Source of the DNA: Pyrenochaeta sp. MPI-SDFR-AT-0127
Lineage: Eukaryota; Ascomycota; Dothideomycetes; Pleosporales; Cucurbitariaceae
Assembly: GCA_020747015.1 (NCBI GenBank)
Contig: JAGTJM010000025.1
Location: forward strand, 310,001-374,000
Direction: 5' to 3'
DNA length: 64,000 nucleotides
A program made the translations under genes and the position numbers. Positions 1 to 10,903 of this stretch are shown here, one piece after another. Under the pieces are notes generated by a model. That model did not search any database, was not told the DNA's origin, and saw nothing but the letters and a program-made list of their open reading frames with translations. Numbering within the stretch: position 1 is the first letter of the stretch; every line of letters starts with the position of its first letter.

Positions 1-2273
1 AAGGAGCTAGTCAACAACTCACCAGACGGCATCGCGATAGTGACTGTGTCCTCCTGCTGTGCGACTAGCGTAGATGAAGGGTAAAGCAGCAGCTCTACAA
101 GCCGTGTGAGAACAACGCCATCGCGCAAGTCAATTGCTATATTGTCGATATGGTATGTGTACTCTTGAAGCGGATACTGAACATGCTCGACTTTGTAGTT
201 GAGATGACCAAGAGGGCGAGTGATGTCGCCAAGGGAAGGTAGCAACAGGTTAGAGAGCTGGTGCAAGACCTCGACAGATGTCTTGTGGGATGATGTCGAT
301 TGAAAAAGACACCCCGGCAGATTGTCTGTCGTCTTGGCCCTATCAAGAAGGAGAGCTAACATCAAGCTACGCAAGGCGGTACGCCTCCACGACCAGCCTT
401 GAGAACCGAAGTCATCATCGCCACGTGTGAGACTGGCAATGCTGCCGCCTCCAGATTTGACGCGGACAGCATCCTCATTTTTGATCAAGAAGGCATCCAG
501 AAAACTTTCAATCGCACGCCGCTCGGCGCGGTACATTCGAGAGCCATCGTCTGAACATGTAGAGCCAGTGGATAGTCGGCAAGGAGTCGAAATTTGTCGT
601 CCAACAATTGTCTCGGCTGCGGCTCGGAGGGCGTTCAGGTCGTAAGACTTGGTCCAGAGATTCAAGAACTTCTTACGGAGACCGACATCATCCTTGAGTC
701 TCAACGTCTGCGCAAGTAGATCCTTCGGTATACTCAAGGCACCGTAATGTAAGGATGCCTGCAAGCGCTTGTGCAGCGATGGCATCGAAGGATCGTGATA
801 AAGAGCGAGCATCTTCTTGCGCAAATCCTCCGGGCTTTGCTCAGTGTTGGGGTCCTTACTTGCCGAGTCGAATGCCGAATTCAAAAGCTGTGTGATGGCA
901 ACTTCTTGATAGGTAAGCCAATTATCCTCGTATAGCTCAGGTCGAGCCAGGTCTTCCTCCAGCACAGGATACTTCTCCTGTGGCTGCGGTCGCCGGCCAA
1001 CGACATGCATCATTGTGATACTGGCTGATGCGTGTTCACCCCTTTGACGGCGTAAAGCGTTGGGCGGAGATTTATCGGTATGGAATGGGGAAGATGAGAG
1101 CGGCTGACGATTTACTTTGATTGTCCTTGCCCTTGCAGTCTTGATTGTGTCCTTTAGAGATACCCTGCTACTTGCTGTAGAGGCAGTGCCGTCTGCTCTG
1201 GCCTTGATTGACTTCGCCGGACGATCGTCATGGCTAACTTGCGGGCGCAATCGCTTCTGGGTGCCTTCTGGTCTAGTCTTTGTTTGTGATGGCCGAGCGA
1301 CCTCCTTAGGCGCGTTGAAATGAACTTTTGAGGAAGCCTTTGCTACAGGTTTCTTTGCGTCTGGCTTGCTGAAATTGAATTCGATATGCGTCCCGTGCCC
1401 CTTGCTCTCAATGACCTCCATGCCTGGCGGCATGTTCTCTTTCCCACCACCTTGACCCACTACGTCGCTGGAAAATGACACGCTCTGCACTGATCGTGAC
1501 GTCGAACTTAGTGGCCCACGCTTAGGTGGGGCAGCGAGCGATTTCCGTGGAGCTTTCTTCTCTCGCTTTAACGCCGGTAGCATATTGTTACCCTCCTCTT
1601 CCGAAAGCGTGACCAAGTCAAGGCCGATATCTGGCGAATTTTCCCGAGGGTTGCGTGCTGCATGCGTTGACTGTCCTGGATGGATTGTCACAACTGTGGT
1701 GTCATCGGATGGGATATAGATAGTCCTTCGGCGGGGATCCTTCTTAGGGCCCTGTTTTCTGAGCTCTTGTTTCTCTAATAAGTCTTCTCGCAATTGTACT
1801 GTAGCGTTGACATCGCTTCCGTGCCTATCTGTAAGCATCTGTGAAACGCGTCTCCGATGCGGTCTGTCAAGCTGTGGTTCCTGGACAGGCGGCGCAGGCT
1901 TTGCCATCTTTTGTGCTGGATGAGAGAGTATTGTGCTTCGCTTTGTTCTTGCACCTTCTGGCATAATAGACGCGCGACTTCTCCTTTTCACCTCGAACTC
2001 GGACTGGCGCTGCTCCTCTTCCTGGGCGACATCCTCGAAGATATCCAGTGATGGGTTGAATGCAGGCTTTCGCATACTTCGCACGGGTCGTCGCGGTTTT
2101 GCTGCGCGAAGATGAGGCTGTATCTCCGTTGTGTATTCAATGTTCGCGGTGGTATCGTCTGGAGCGTAGTTTGGCGCGTAAGTGGATGCGCGCCGTCCAT
2201 AATCATTGTAGTGGGTGTTTGGGTAAGCTAAGTTGGGCGGTGGGCACGGCGTGCCAGCGGAATATCGGTGCAT
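1..2273 (-). CDS. ASPM-like abnormal-spindle protein with calponin-homology region (C-terminus beyond window)
   Basis: An open frame runs on the minus strand from the ATG at 2273 to the window edge, about 750 residues. An in-frame stop at 2331-2333 lies just upstream, so 2273 is the first usable Met. The first ~450 residues are low-complexity and basic (Pro/Ser/Arg-rich). The stretch near residues 650-750 contains RDGVVLTRLVELLL preceded by GDITRPLGHLNY and HPLQEYTYH-like spacing. That is the arrangement at the entry of the calponin-homology domain of ASPM/Asp proteins, which bundle spindle microtubules at poles. A GTGAGT donor (fwd 17-22) suggests the exon ends near base 23 and continues in a further exon outside the window. 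IQ motifs cannot be assessed. The gene is divergent from the acyl-CoA dehydrogenase gene. The family call rests on motif recognition, and function in this fungus is inferred. Confidence 0.75.
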   Translation of the reverse strand, partial: MHRYSAGTPCPPPNLAYPNTHYNDYGRRASTYAPNYAPDDTTANIEYTTEIQPHLRAAKPRRPVRSMRKPAFNPSLDIFEDVAQEEEQRQSEFEVKRRSRASIMPEGARTKRSTILSHPAQKMAKPAPPVQEPQLDRPHRRRVSQMLTDRHGSDVNATVQLREDLLEKQELRKQGPKKDPRRRTIYIPSDDTTVVTIHPGQSTHAARNPRENSPDIGLDLVTLSEEEGNNMLPALKREKKAPRKSLAAPPKRGPLSSTSRSVQSVSFSSDVVGQGGGKENMPPGMEVIESKGHGTHIEFNFSKPDAKKPVAKASSKVHFNAPKEVARPSQTKTRPEGTQKRLRPQVSHDDRPAKSIKARADGTASTASSRVSLKDTIKTARARTIKVNRQPLSSSPFHTDKSPPNALRRQRGEHASASITMMHVVGRRPQPQEKYPVLEEDLARPELYEDNWLTYQEVAITQLLNSAFDSASKDPNTEQSPEDLRKKMLALYHDPSMPSLHKRLQASLHYGALSIPKDLLAQTLRLKDDVGLRKKFLNLWTKSYDLNALRAAAETIVGRQISTPCRLSTGSTCSDDGSRMYRAERRAIESFLDAFLIKNEDAVRVKSGGGSIASLTRGDDDFGSQGWSWRRTALRSLMLALLLDRAKTTDNLPGCLFQSTSSHKTSVEVLHQLSNLLLPSLGDITRPLGHLNYKVEHVQYPLQEYTYHIDNIAIDLRDGVVLTRLVELLLYPSSTLVAQQEDTVTIAMPSGELLTSS

Positions 2274-3343
2274 TTTGGTGTATGAGATGCCTCCAGTGGT
2301 AGAGCGCCTGGGTATAGGGTTGTGGAGTCTCTAATCATCCAAGGGAGCTCGAGAATCTTGATGCGTTGGCGCTTGTCCGGAAGTGGCGCGTCTGTGCGCG
2401 TCCGCGATGTTGATGCTCGTCGCTGGGGCAACACCAGAATTGTGGATCTGAAACATTTCACAGTCATCATCGCGAGATTGACGTCAGCGAATGGTAGTAC
2501 AAGCTTTGTAAATTGGTGCTCTCATCCTCTCAGAGTAAAATGCCTCTTGCTTTGTCTTTGTCATGGGAAGGGGAAACTCATGCATTTCGTAAAGGAGGAA
2601 GCACACCCCTATTTACGATAACCAAAGAACGATGCCATTGTGCCACTAGAAGTGCAACCGAATCAGTAGATTGACCATGACTGTACGTGCTCCAAATTCA
2701 AATTTGATACTTTGTTGATTCAATTATAAGCTTTCGTAGAAGTTTCGGACAGTTCCTGTAGAGGACAAGGCAGACCAAAGAATTCGATGAGCTTCATCAC
2801 CAATAAGAGTCTTACTGTACATTTCCCCTCTTATGTCCTGGCACCGTGTGTACTACCGCTGTAATGGTTGTTGTAGGTTTGCTGAATTGATGCTCTCTTC
2901 GAGACGTTTTAGAAGCATCGCCCCAGAATGTTAAAGTATAGAGGCCGTGCAAACCACAACCTCGGAGATGTCCAAGAAAGATCACCGAGGAAGGTGAAGC
3001 GCCATCGCTGCCATGAGTATTACTTAGATGACACCTCTTTCAGAATGCGCTGGACTTCCTCTGTCGGGGATAGCCGATATGGAAAGCCGCATGTCCGACG
3101 CTCAGCCAATGAGAGAGGTCTGATTATGTGCCTCGGCACCTACCCCAGCTTTCACCAACACGACTCCACTACGTCGGGAATGCTGCGCGGAGAGGGCTAG
3201 CTTGGCTGGTCTGACCGAGGCCAAACGTCTCAAGCCCACACAGTGTGCGGCAGTCACTTTTCGCCGCTTCTCCTTTTATCTCACAGCTGCTCAAATTTCT
3301 TCTCCTGTCTCTTCTCTACCCATTGATTCCATAGCCGCCCATC
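2274..3343. other. Divergent intergenic region between ASPM-like and acyl-CoA dehydrogenase genes
   Basis: No convincing coding sequence was seen. Short open frames around 2322-2621 and 2928-3200 show no family resemblance. A CCAAT box lies near 3106. The part nearest the dehydrogenase gene carries the CCTCGG cluster listed separately, followed by a pyrimidine-rich leader (about 3265-3320) before the ATG at 3344. Confidence 0.6.
2960..3220. promoter_or_regulatory. Cluster of four CCTCGG/CCGAGG elements
   Basis: CCTCGG occurs at 2960-2965 and 3131-3136, and its complement CCGAGG at 2985-2990 and 3215-3220. These are 124-384 bases upstream of the start codon at 3344. CCTCGG is the core bound by the fatty-acid regulators FarA/FarB (Ctf1-type) in Aspergillus nidulans. 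The downstream gene encodes an acyl-CoA dehydrogenase, which is the kind of target those regulators control. Binding is inferred, not shown. Confidence 0.5.
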
Positions 3344-5045
3344 ATGCCTCACGCCACTCTCACCCGCGAATCCGTCGCTACGCACAACAAGCCTGAGGAC
3401 CTGTGGTGTATCATTGACCACAAGGTCTACGACTTGACTGATTTCGCCGACGCGCATCCAGGCGGCTCCGTTGTGCTCGAGCAAGTAGCTGGTACCGACG
3501 CCACAGCAGCATTCTACAATCTGCACAGGCAAGAGGTGCTGGAAAAGTATGCCGAGCTAAGCATCGGTACGATTGAGGGCGAGAAGTCCGAGGTCATTGT
3601 ATCAAAGCCTGGCGATCTCAGCCCAGTACCATACGCCGAACCGTTATGGCTGAGGCCACAATTCAAGAGCCCCTACTTCAAAGAAAGCCACCGAGCATTG
3701 CGGAGGGAGATTAGGAAGTTTGTGGACGAACATATCACACCTGAGGCACAGCAGAAGGAGAAGGATGGAACATACATCAGCCAGGAACTCATCGACAAGA
3801 TGGCAAAGAACGACATGCTAGCCATGCGACTTGGTCCAGGAAAGCATTTGCATGGCAAGAACCTTCTTGGCGTAGTCAAGGGCGAGGAGTTTGATTACCT
3901 CCACGACCTTGTCCAAGCGCAAGAAGGCGTTCGCGCCAATGCCCGAGGTTTCCAAGACGGTAATCTGGCCGGCATGACCATCAGTTTGACGGCAGTCCTA
4001 CAGTGGATGCCAGAATCTGCGCTCAAGACAAGAGTCGTCAACGAGACGCTGTCTGGCCAGAAGAAGATGTGCCTTGCAATCACAGAGGCATTCGCAGGAT
4101 CGGACGTTGCTGGTCTACGGACCACTGCAACGCTTACTCCCGACGGCAAGCACTACATCATCAGGGGAACGAAGAAGTGGATTACCAATGGAATGTTCTG
4201 CGATTACTTTGTAACCGGGTGCAGGACAGAAAAGGGCTTTTCTGTCATTCTTGTTCCCCGCGACGATACAGTGGAGACCAAGCTGATCAAGACGAGCTAC
4301 TCGACAACTGCCGGAACGGCATTCGTCGAGTACAACAACACCAAGGTTCCAGTAGATCATCTACTGGGCGAGGAGCACAAAGGTTTCGTCGTCATCAGTA
4401 AGTTGCCCATGGCGCATTGAACTCACTCACAGCAAGTGGCTGACTCATCTCGTAGTGTCAAACTTCAATCATGAGCGCTTCATGATGGCATGCGCCGTCA
4501 TCCGTCAGTCGCGAACTGTCGTCGAAGAGTGCCTCAAGTGGTGCAACCAGCGATTGGTGTTTGGCAAGAAATTGATTGAGCAACCTGCTATCCGTCAAAA
4601 GTGAGTGTTGCCCTCGATCCGCTTTCTATCGGATGAAACCCTGTCCGCTCCTAGCACATCATCATTCCTCTTTGTGGTCATTACACGCACTAACGGTTCA
4701 CCTTGCAGACTTGCCCGGATGATATCTCACGTAGAAGCGAACCAAGCATGGTTGGAATCCATTGCCTACCAGATGTGCCACTTGTCCTACGCGGAACAAT
4801 CGAAACATCTCGGCGGACCCATTGGGCTCTTGAAGTCGCATGTCACTCGCGCAGCACATGACATTGCTGACGATGCCACCAATATCTTTGGAGGAAGGGG
4901 GTTGACACAAACAGGCATGGGCAGGGTGATTGAGCAGTTCCATCGCACGTACAAGTTTGATGCGATTTTGGGCGGCACCGAGGAGATTTTGGGTGATCTA
5001 GGCGTCAGACAGGCGATGAAGAACTTCCCAAAAGCCATGTTGTAA
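3344..5045 (+). CDS. Cytochrome b5 / acyl-CoA dehydrogenase fusion protein
   Basis: Three exons, 3344-4397, 4456-4600 and 4709-5045, give 511 residues with consistent phases (split ATG codon at the first junction, split AAA at the second). Residues ~5-80 are a cytochrome b5 domain with the heme-ligand motif HPGG (His38) and a second His61. Residues ~105-505 are an acyl-CoA dehydrogenase fold. The FAD/substrate signature TEAFAGSDVAG is present, and so are GGRGLTQTG and GGTEEI near the end. The usual medium-chain catalytic Glu before GGT is replaced (LGGT). A Glu sits in NHERFMMA (about residue 358), where long-chain and isovaleryl enzymes carry their base. The predicted reaction is alpha,beta-dehydrogenation of an acyl-CoA with electrons possibly passed to the b5 heme. 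The C-terminus AML is not a standard PTS1, and location is unknown. Upstream CCTCGG elements suggest fatty-acid induction. Confidence 0.92.
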
Positions 5046-6658
5046 GCCCCGTTATGGGCCATGTATGATAGACTTTGGTAGCACGTACCAAGAACTTAGC
5101 TTGGAAACGAAGCTGAATCTGTTCCAAGGGCAAGAGAAAAAAGACCGATGCGCGTGACACGATTGCGAATGACAAGTGCATATGGAACGTTTCTGGAACC
5201 TTTTGTAACATTGGCAGGACGGAGATAATAAAGGGAGATGCGGGGATGGCCCTTGTTTGGACAGTGTTTTGCTATTTCGATCGTTTGGGGGGGTACGAAT
5301 CGATGGCTGGTGGTGCCGGGGCCATGGGTGAGCAGTGCACCGATCTATTGATGGTTGCGCAAGAGATGAGATGAGAGGATTATGCCATGCGACAGCGTCT
5401 CCTTTTGATTCGAGCGTGAGGGTTTGTCTGGAATGGGGCAGCGGATGCAGGGAAGCGAAGGAGAGGGATGAACATGAATAGGCAAAGTTACCCTCAAGCA
5501 GAATCAAGGGCCAACATCAGACATCTCCAAAAGGCAATTATTCCGGATGGATACTTGCGATGGGGTTCTACCAATGCCATGGGGGCGCTTTTGGGGGGGA
5601 GCGCGGACGCCTCAGCCGGGCTGCAAAAGGCACGCCAGGCGCTGTTCGTCCACGTGTTCCACGCCTCTTTCCGGCGCGACCATGAGCCCAAGCGGCGGTC
5701 CTGCATGATACAGGGCATCTAGATTGGATGTCACAGGTACGAGAACGGGGGATGGAGGCATGCCGCCGATACGTGTCACCTGGGCGGAGGGCAGGTTCGG
5801 CGAGCAAAGGCGACGACGAAGTGTTTGCTGGCAATGAAAAAAGGTGGGCGAATGCGCCGACGTGTGCATGCATTGTCTGGGTGGAGTGGCTTTGGGGGGG
5901 GCTTGGTTGAAAGAAAGGAGGGGTTTTGTTGAATGGATGCATGGAGATGGGCTGAGGCGGTCAAAGAAGGTTGTCGTGGTCGGTGGGATGCTCTCATCGA
6001 GTGCGCCTGTTGCATCATGCAGGGCTCCGATTCACTGGCATGGCCGGCGATGGACTGGGATGGCCTGGACGGGCTGGATGGAACCCCATGGAATGGCTGC
6101 CTCGCTCGGTTAGTCAGTCATGTGTCACTTGCAGCCGCCCTGCCACCCGGGAGAGGCGAGCGGCGAGAGGCTGCGAGCTGCGAACGCATGTCGGCTCGAG
6201 TCGTGTGTGCTTCAGGCAGTGTTTATTCGGTCGCCTAGGCCGGACAAGCCCATGGGCTGTCTTTCTTTAAAGAAGCGCCGCAGCCCAGCGCCCTGCGTCA
6301 TCTTTACCCTCAATAGCACCTCGCCCGCTACCACCAGTGTCCAGCGTCCGTCCCATACGCCGCCTTCACCTGTGAATCGGTCCATCTCCAACGCACCCCC
6401 TTAGTCATATCCCTCGTGCTCGTTTACTTATACTGCCGCCTCCTACGCTGTCCACCGCTCCACGGCACTCTCCTTCGACTACACCCATCTCTCCGCTGCA
6501 GGCCACCCTCAGCTGCCATCACCTGTTGAACTAGCCAGCTCGTTATCTCCGCAGTCAACCCGGATCCACGAGCCGCGCCACAGCAGCGTCATCACCCATC
6601 AGCCATCCATCATCCATCGCCAACCATTAATCATCAATCACCCGCCTCCCCACCCAGC
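5046..6658. other. Intergenic region and long CT-rich leader of the ubiquitin-like/AN1 gene
   Basis: No gene was recognised in 1.6 kb; the overlapping open frames between 5050 and 6400 on both strands have no family features. From about 6290 to 6658 the plus strand is strongly C/T-rich with repeated catcc/catcatcc units. This is typical of leaders and promoters of well-expressed fungal genes. A perfect 12-base palindrome ttctttaaagaa lies at 6263-6274. Confidence 0.55.
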
Positions 6659-7274
6659 ATGCGTCGCACATCCAGCATCTCAAGCATCAGCTCCTCCAGC
6701 TCTGAGAGCGAGGACACCATGCAGATCTTTGTCAAGACCGTCTCCGGCAGCAGCAGTACGTTTTCCCCTGGCGTTCCGAGAATCTCGGAACCGTCCTTGC
6801 CTGCACTACGTCAACCGAAAAGTCGGCCACCACCAGGCTAACAAAGACACAACAGCAATCCCCCTCTCAATACCCTCAAATACCTCAATTTCCACCCTGC
6901 GCTCCCTCCTCGCCCTCCGCACCTCGTACCCAACGCCCTCGGATCTGCGCATAGTCCACGCCGGCAAGCACCTCTCGTCACCCTCCTCAACCCTAGAATC
7001 CTACGCCATCCCCCCAAACGCCACCATCCACATGGCCCTCCCATTGCGCGGAGGAATGCCCCCAAAGAAGATCCGCTGCTCCTTCAAGGCCTGCAAGGAC
7101 GCTGCCCAGCGCATCGTAGGCGACTGCGGCTTCTGCGGCGGTCACCACTGCAGTAAGCATCGCATGCTCGAGGACCACAAGTGCGAGGGCCTGGAGGACT
7201 GTAAGAAGGAGAGTCACGAACGGAATGCCATGAAGCTCAACAGCGAGAGGACCGTCGCTATCAAGGGCGTGTAA
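6659..7274 (+). CDS. Ubiquitin-like domain fused to AN1-type zinc finger
   Basis: Two exons, 6659-6755 and 6856-7274, give 171 residues. A Ser-rich N-terminal stretch (residues 1-20) precedes MQIFVKT, the exact start of ubiquitin, at residue 21. The fold continues with a degenerate ubiquitin-like sequence that ends in LRGG at about residue 101. An AN1 zinc finger follows at once, with all eight ligands in the spacing C-x4-C-x9-C-x2-C-x4-C-x2-H-x5-H-x-C (about residues 109-144). A short basic tail follows. AN1 proteins of this kind (ZFAND/Cuz1-like) work with the proteasome and Cdc48 in protein stress. Translation from the second Met (6719) would give a plain ubiquitin-like fusion. The family assignment is firm, and the cellular role is inferred. 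Confidence 0.88.
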
Positions 7275-10200
7275 GTTTTGGTGTTCTGCACCACATGTGA
7301 CACCCCCGAATGAGTGCCGGACGACAGAAAAAGCGTAACTGTCGTCGCAGGCGTGAGCAATCATTGCCGAAGCCATCGTCACAGTGTGCTTCCGGCTGCT
7401 CCATCTTTTCAGCTCTGTTCTATGCACCCTGATTTTGCGGTGCAAGTGTTCTCTCTCTCTGTCTCTCTCCTGTTTTGCAGCGATTGGTTTTATTGTGTAT
7501 CTAATCCCCTTATTCTTGGTTTTTTTTTAAATGGGCTGGAGCATGGCGTTTTCTTTTTTTTAACCTCTGTGTAAAGGGGCCTGCTTAGCGGTTTTGGCAT
7601 TGCTAGCTAGACTAATGACATACCATTCTTATTGGACCTTCCTGTTTTGCCATACACCAGAGTGTGGACTCACCATGTGTGTTGTGAACTGTGATGTATT
7701 TTAATTCCCTGTCGCCAGTCCGTCCCGAGGTTTGACGTATACAGGCCTCCTTTCGTTACGCTAATCTGCTGATTGACGTGTCAGAAAAGCAAGACTACGG
7801 GTACCCAAAAAAGACTTGGACATTGATGCTTGGTCCCGCCATATGTTGAGCAAAACATGCATCATTTCCAATTCTTCGTGTCTTTGCTAGGTCAACGCCT
7901 CCCTTCATGATACGACCAGAAAGTCGTGCTCAGAGGATTTGTCAACAATGGTACGCTTGTTATCAAAAGGTAAGTAAGTAGGAAAAAGAGAGTGAACAAG
8001 AGTATCAAGAAAAGCCGTTGAGAATATGGCTGGGAATATCCATAGAACGACACGATCGTAATTGTATACATACACAGAGTTGATAACCTGGCTTGTTTCT
8101 TACTATCATGATCGAAAAAATCCTGACAATCATATGTTTGTTTTTCCCCTTGCCAGTTATTTACATTTGGGGCTAGCCGTGTAACCCAGAGTCTGAATAG
8201 AGTGAAAAAGCTATGGATTCCTATCAAAAAGGTGAAAAAGAGAGTCTTCTGTGCAAATGGTTGCATACACCACGAAAACAACGTCTTTTGACAAATCACC
8301 CTTTCAAAAATTCTGGGATAAGAGAAAATTATACAGAGTCGTAAAGACTGAAGGCGAGAAAAAAGTATCACAGCCAGTTTTGCATTGCGTGAAACCTTTG
8401 AAAGCTGATTCATACTCGTACAAACGGCCCGTTTGCTGGAGAAGTCGTGATTTTTGCATGTTTTGCCCTTGATTATCTGACGAGAGTTTCAAATCTTTTG
8501 CGTCGTTGGGTATGTAGATCATGCTGCCTGGATTGCAGGTTTTGACCAGATATATACGGACACGATTATAGTCTCGGAATTTTACAGAGGAAGGAATAAT
8601 ACTCATATGATGAGTTACGTGAGATGCAAAGATTGGCTCTTTGTAGTTGTACCTCAATGACGGTTGTGTTCGTCAAAGAGGTACTTCTAGCGCAGATCAA
8701 GGGCATACTGACAGTCTCCTTGTTCTCCTTGTCATGACAGGAAGACAGGACTGAGTTTCCTTGCACGACATAGAGCAGTTCCAAAATGTCTGGTGATTCT
8801 GCCAGGCGCCGAGATATGTCATTTTGAGGGTGTCAAAGTTCCTGACTGCTCATATCATGCAGATAATTGCAGTCGATGAATTTTAGATGTGCATGGATGC
8901 TCCTTTCCTATTGCTTGGTTGCCTAGTTTTATGTTGAAGACAGAGAGAAGAAGTGTGACTTAGCTGCCTAAATGTTTGAGATCGACTGCTACCATTTAAA
9001 CTGTAGTACTGGCAAGCATCTTAGTGGCCTAAGTGAGATTCGCTAATATCCTGAGCCCAGATTAAGGGCTGTGATTAGAAAGGGGGTCATGTCGCGGTTT
9101 GTGGTGTCCTTTAAAAGTCATATGGTTTGGCATATAAGTAAATTTGCGCGATCCTGTTGAGCCAGTTGACTCTTTTATTCTTCAAGCTAGTAAAGCTGCA
9201 TGCTACAATCGAAATAAATACCGATATTACTCAGTCTTAATATCGTGCGCATATTTACGACCTACCCAAAATGGTCCCATACAAAGCAGTCTCAGCGCAG
9301 ATTAAAAACGTGGGAATAAATCGAGCCTGAAGGCGACGTGATTATAGTGCAAGCTTTATCTACACTCCAAAGAGAAATGACATACGCTCAAGCACCTCGT
9401 GAGCGTGACAGCCATCACAACCCTTATTCGACGGTGCTTTCGTGCGATGAAGACCATACATATCAGAAGCTAGTCGACGACGACATCGAAGCTTTAATCG
9501 TACGTGGTAAAATATTACGTTGACCGGTGACGGTGCTTGTTGCACATCCTCAGATGGATCACCGAACGGCCACTTGGTCTGCATCAGCACTAACTGTCCG
9601 CTCGATCATCCAAGCCTGACTTCGCCCACGCTGCAGAATTATGGCATACGCTATTACGTTTTCGAACATCGAATGGAGTCGATGGATAGAAAGAAAAGGA
9701 AATTGGTTCACATTTGTTATGGCCCATCTGAACCATAACTTCCATTGAATCCATCGATACTCAGGGCCAAGAAGTGTGCCACACCAAACCAAGAATAGTG
9801 CCCAGAAACGTGAGAAGTAGATATGTTATACTCACATGTTTGCTCGTAGCTACAACAGAGTAGAAGGCAAACTTACCTTGCTTAGTCGCGTGAATGGGAT
9901 AAGGGCAAGATTTTTACCCATTTTAAACGCAAGAGAAAGACACTTCTAGAAATAGACAAAATACACCAGATACTAAGGAAAAATAGTCTTCGTGGAACAT
10001 ATCTCCCAGCACTGTCATGAGGCACATGGTTTGAGATTGAGGGTCGTACTGGTAGATAAGCTGGCTTTCGCCTCGCTCTACTTCAGCTGTTAGTCTATAC
10101 TATTTTCACAGAACATATATGTATATATGTCGTAACCATACTGCATTCAACTGTGTGGCAATATTCTCACAAACTTGCACGTCAGTCATTAGATCTAGCG

Positions 10201-10615
10201 TCTCTTTCAGTCCTAATGTATAGCTAATTTGTTGAGATGAGTTCACCCGACATATGTTCTAGATTCTGCAGTTTGATATCTTTGTGGATGGTAATGTGTA
10301 TTGGCATTGGTCATAGCTCGAACGAGATACCTTGCATGGTCTTGGAAGATGGAAGGTGGCAGACTGTCAAATGTCATCCTGTCCTATCACCAATCTCCAC
10401 ATATACAGACCCGTCCGCTCTTCTTCTCGATCCACTTGCTACAGCAATCCATGGCGGACGAGCTTTTCGTGGCGCTCTGGGTGCTCTGAGAGACGTGATT
10501 ACTGTGTTTAGACGCCACGATTCCACTCGGCCATACTTCGTGGTCGAGTGGATTTGTCGGGCTTGGTTCCGCCTTGGTGAAGAACAAGACCGAGACAAAG
10601 GATTCTAAACAGGGC

Positions 10616-10903
10616 TCCGCTCCTCCCCGCTCATGCAGGCCTCCGCTGTCAGAGCAAGGGTATGGGAGTCGGTAGAGAGACGCAGCTTTGGGATCTTGGT
10701 CCGTCTTGGTGAGTCTTAACACAAATCCGTGGCCATGGTTGTGAGAGTCCTCCGCTCCTCCCCTCTCCTCTCCGCGCATGCTGGGCTTTACGTGATATCG
10801 CCGAAATCCCGTCTTGGTAACAAGGGCAGATGTAAGACATGCGCCGTGGTGTTGACCCTGATGGGACATCATAAGTCTTGTGAACTTCCGCTCCTCCCCG
10901 CTC
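10616..10903. repeat. GC-rich motif repeated three times at 135-136-nt spacing
   Basis: The 17-base word TCCGCTCCTCCCCGCTC occurs at 10616-10632 and 10887-10903. A two-mismatch-or-fewer copy (ending CCTCTC) occurs at 10751-10767. The spacings are 135 and 136 bases. Each copy has a CTTGGT word 40-75 bases to its left. The intervening sequence is otherwise diverged. Weaker relatives (cccgctccgccc, ctccgctccgctc) follow near 11125 and 11250. On the minus strand the words encode RGGAE-like peptides, but the frame is not kept across all copies. Confidence 0.55.

Noticed and set aside
7892..8413. 173-codon minus-strand frame with hydrophobic runs
   Set aside because: Phe/Leu/Ser-rich composition is what A/T-rich noncoding DNA gives. 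No domain, no splice continuation, and it lies in the 3' flank desert.
10387..10872. 161-codon minus-strand frame with RGGAE words
   Set aside because: Its apparent repeats come from the GC-rich DNA repeat, the frame is not kept in the third copy, and no family is recognisable.
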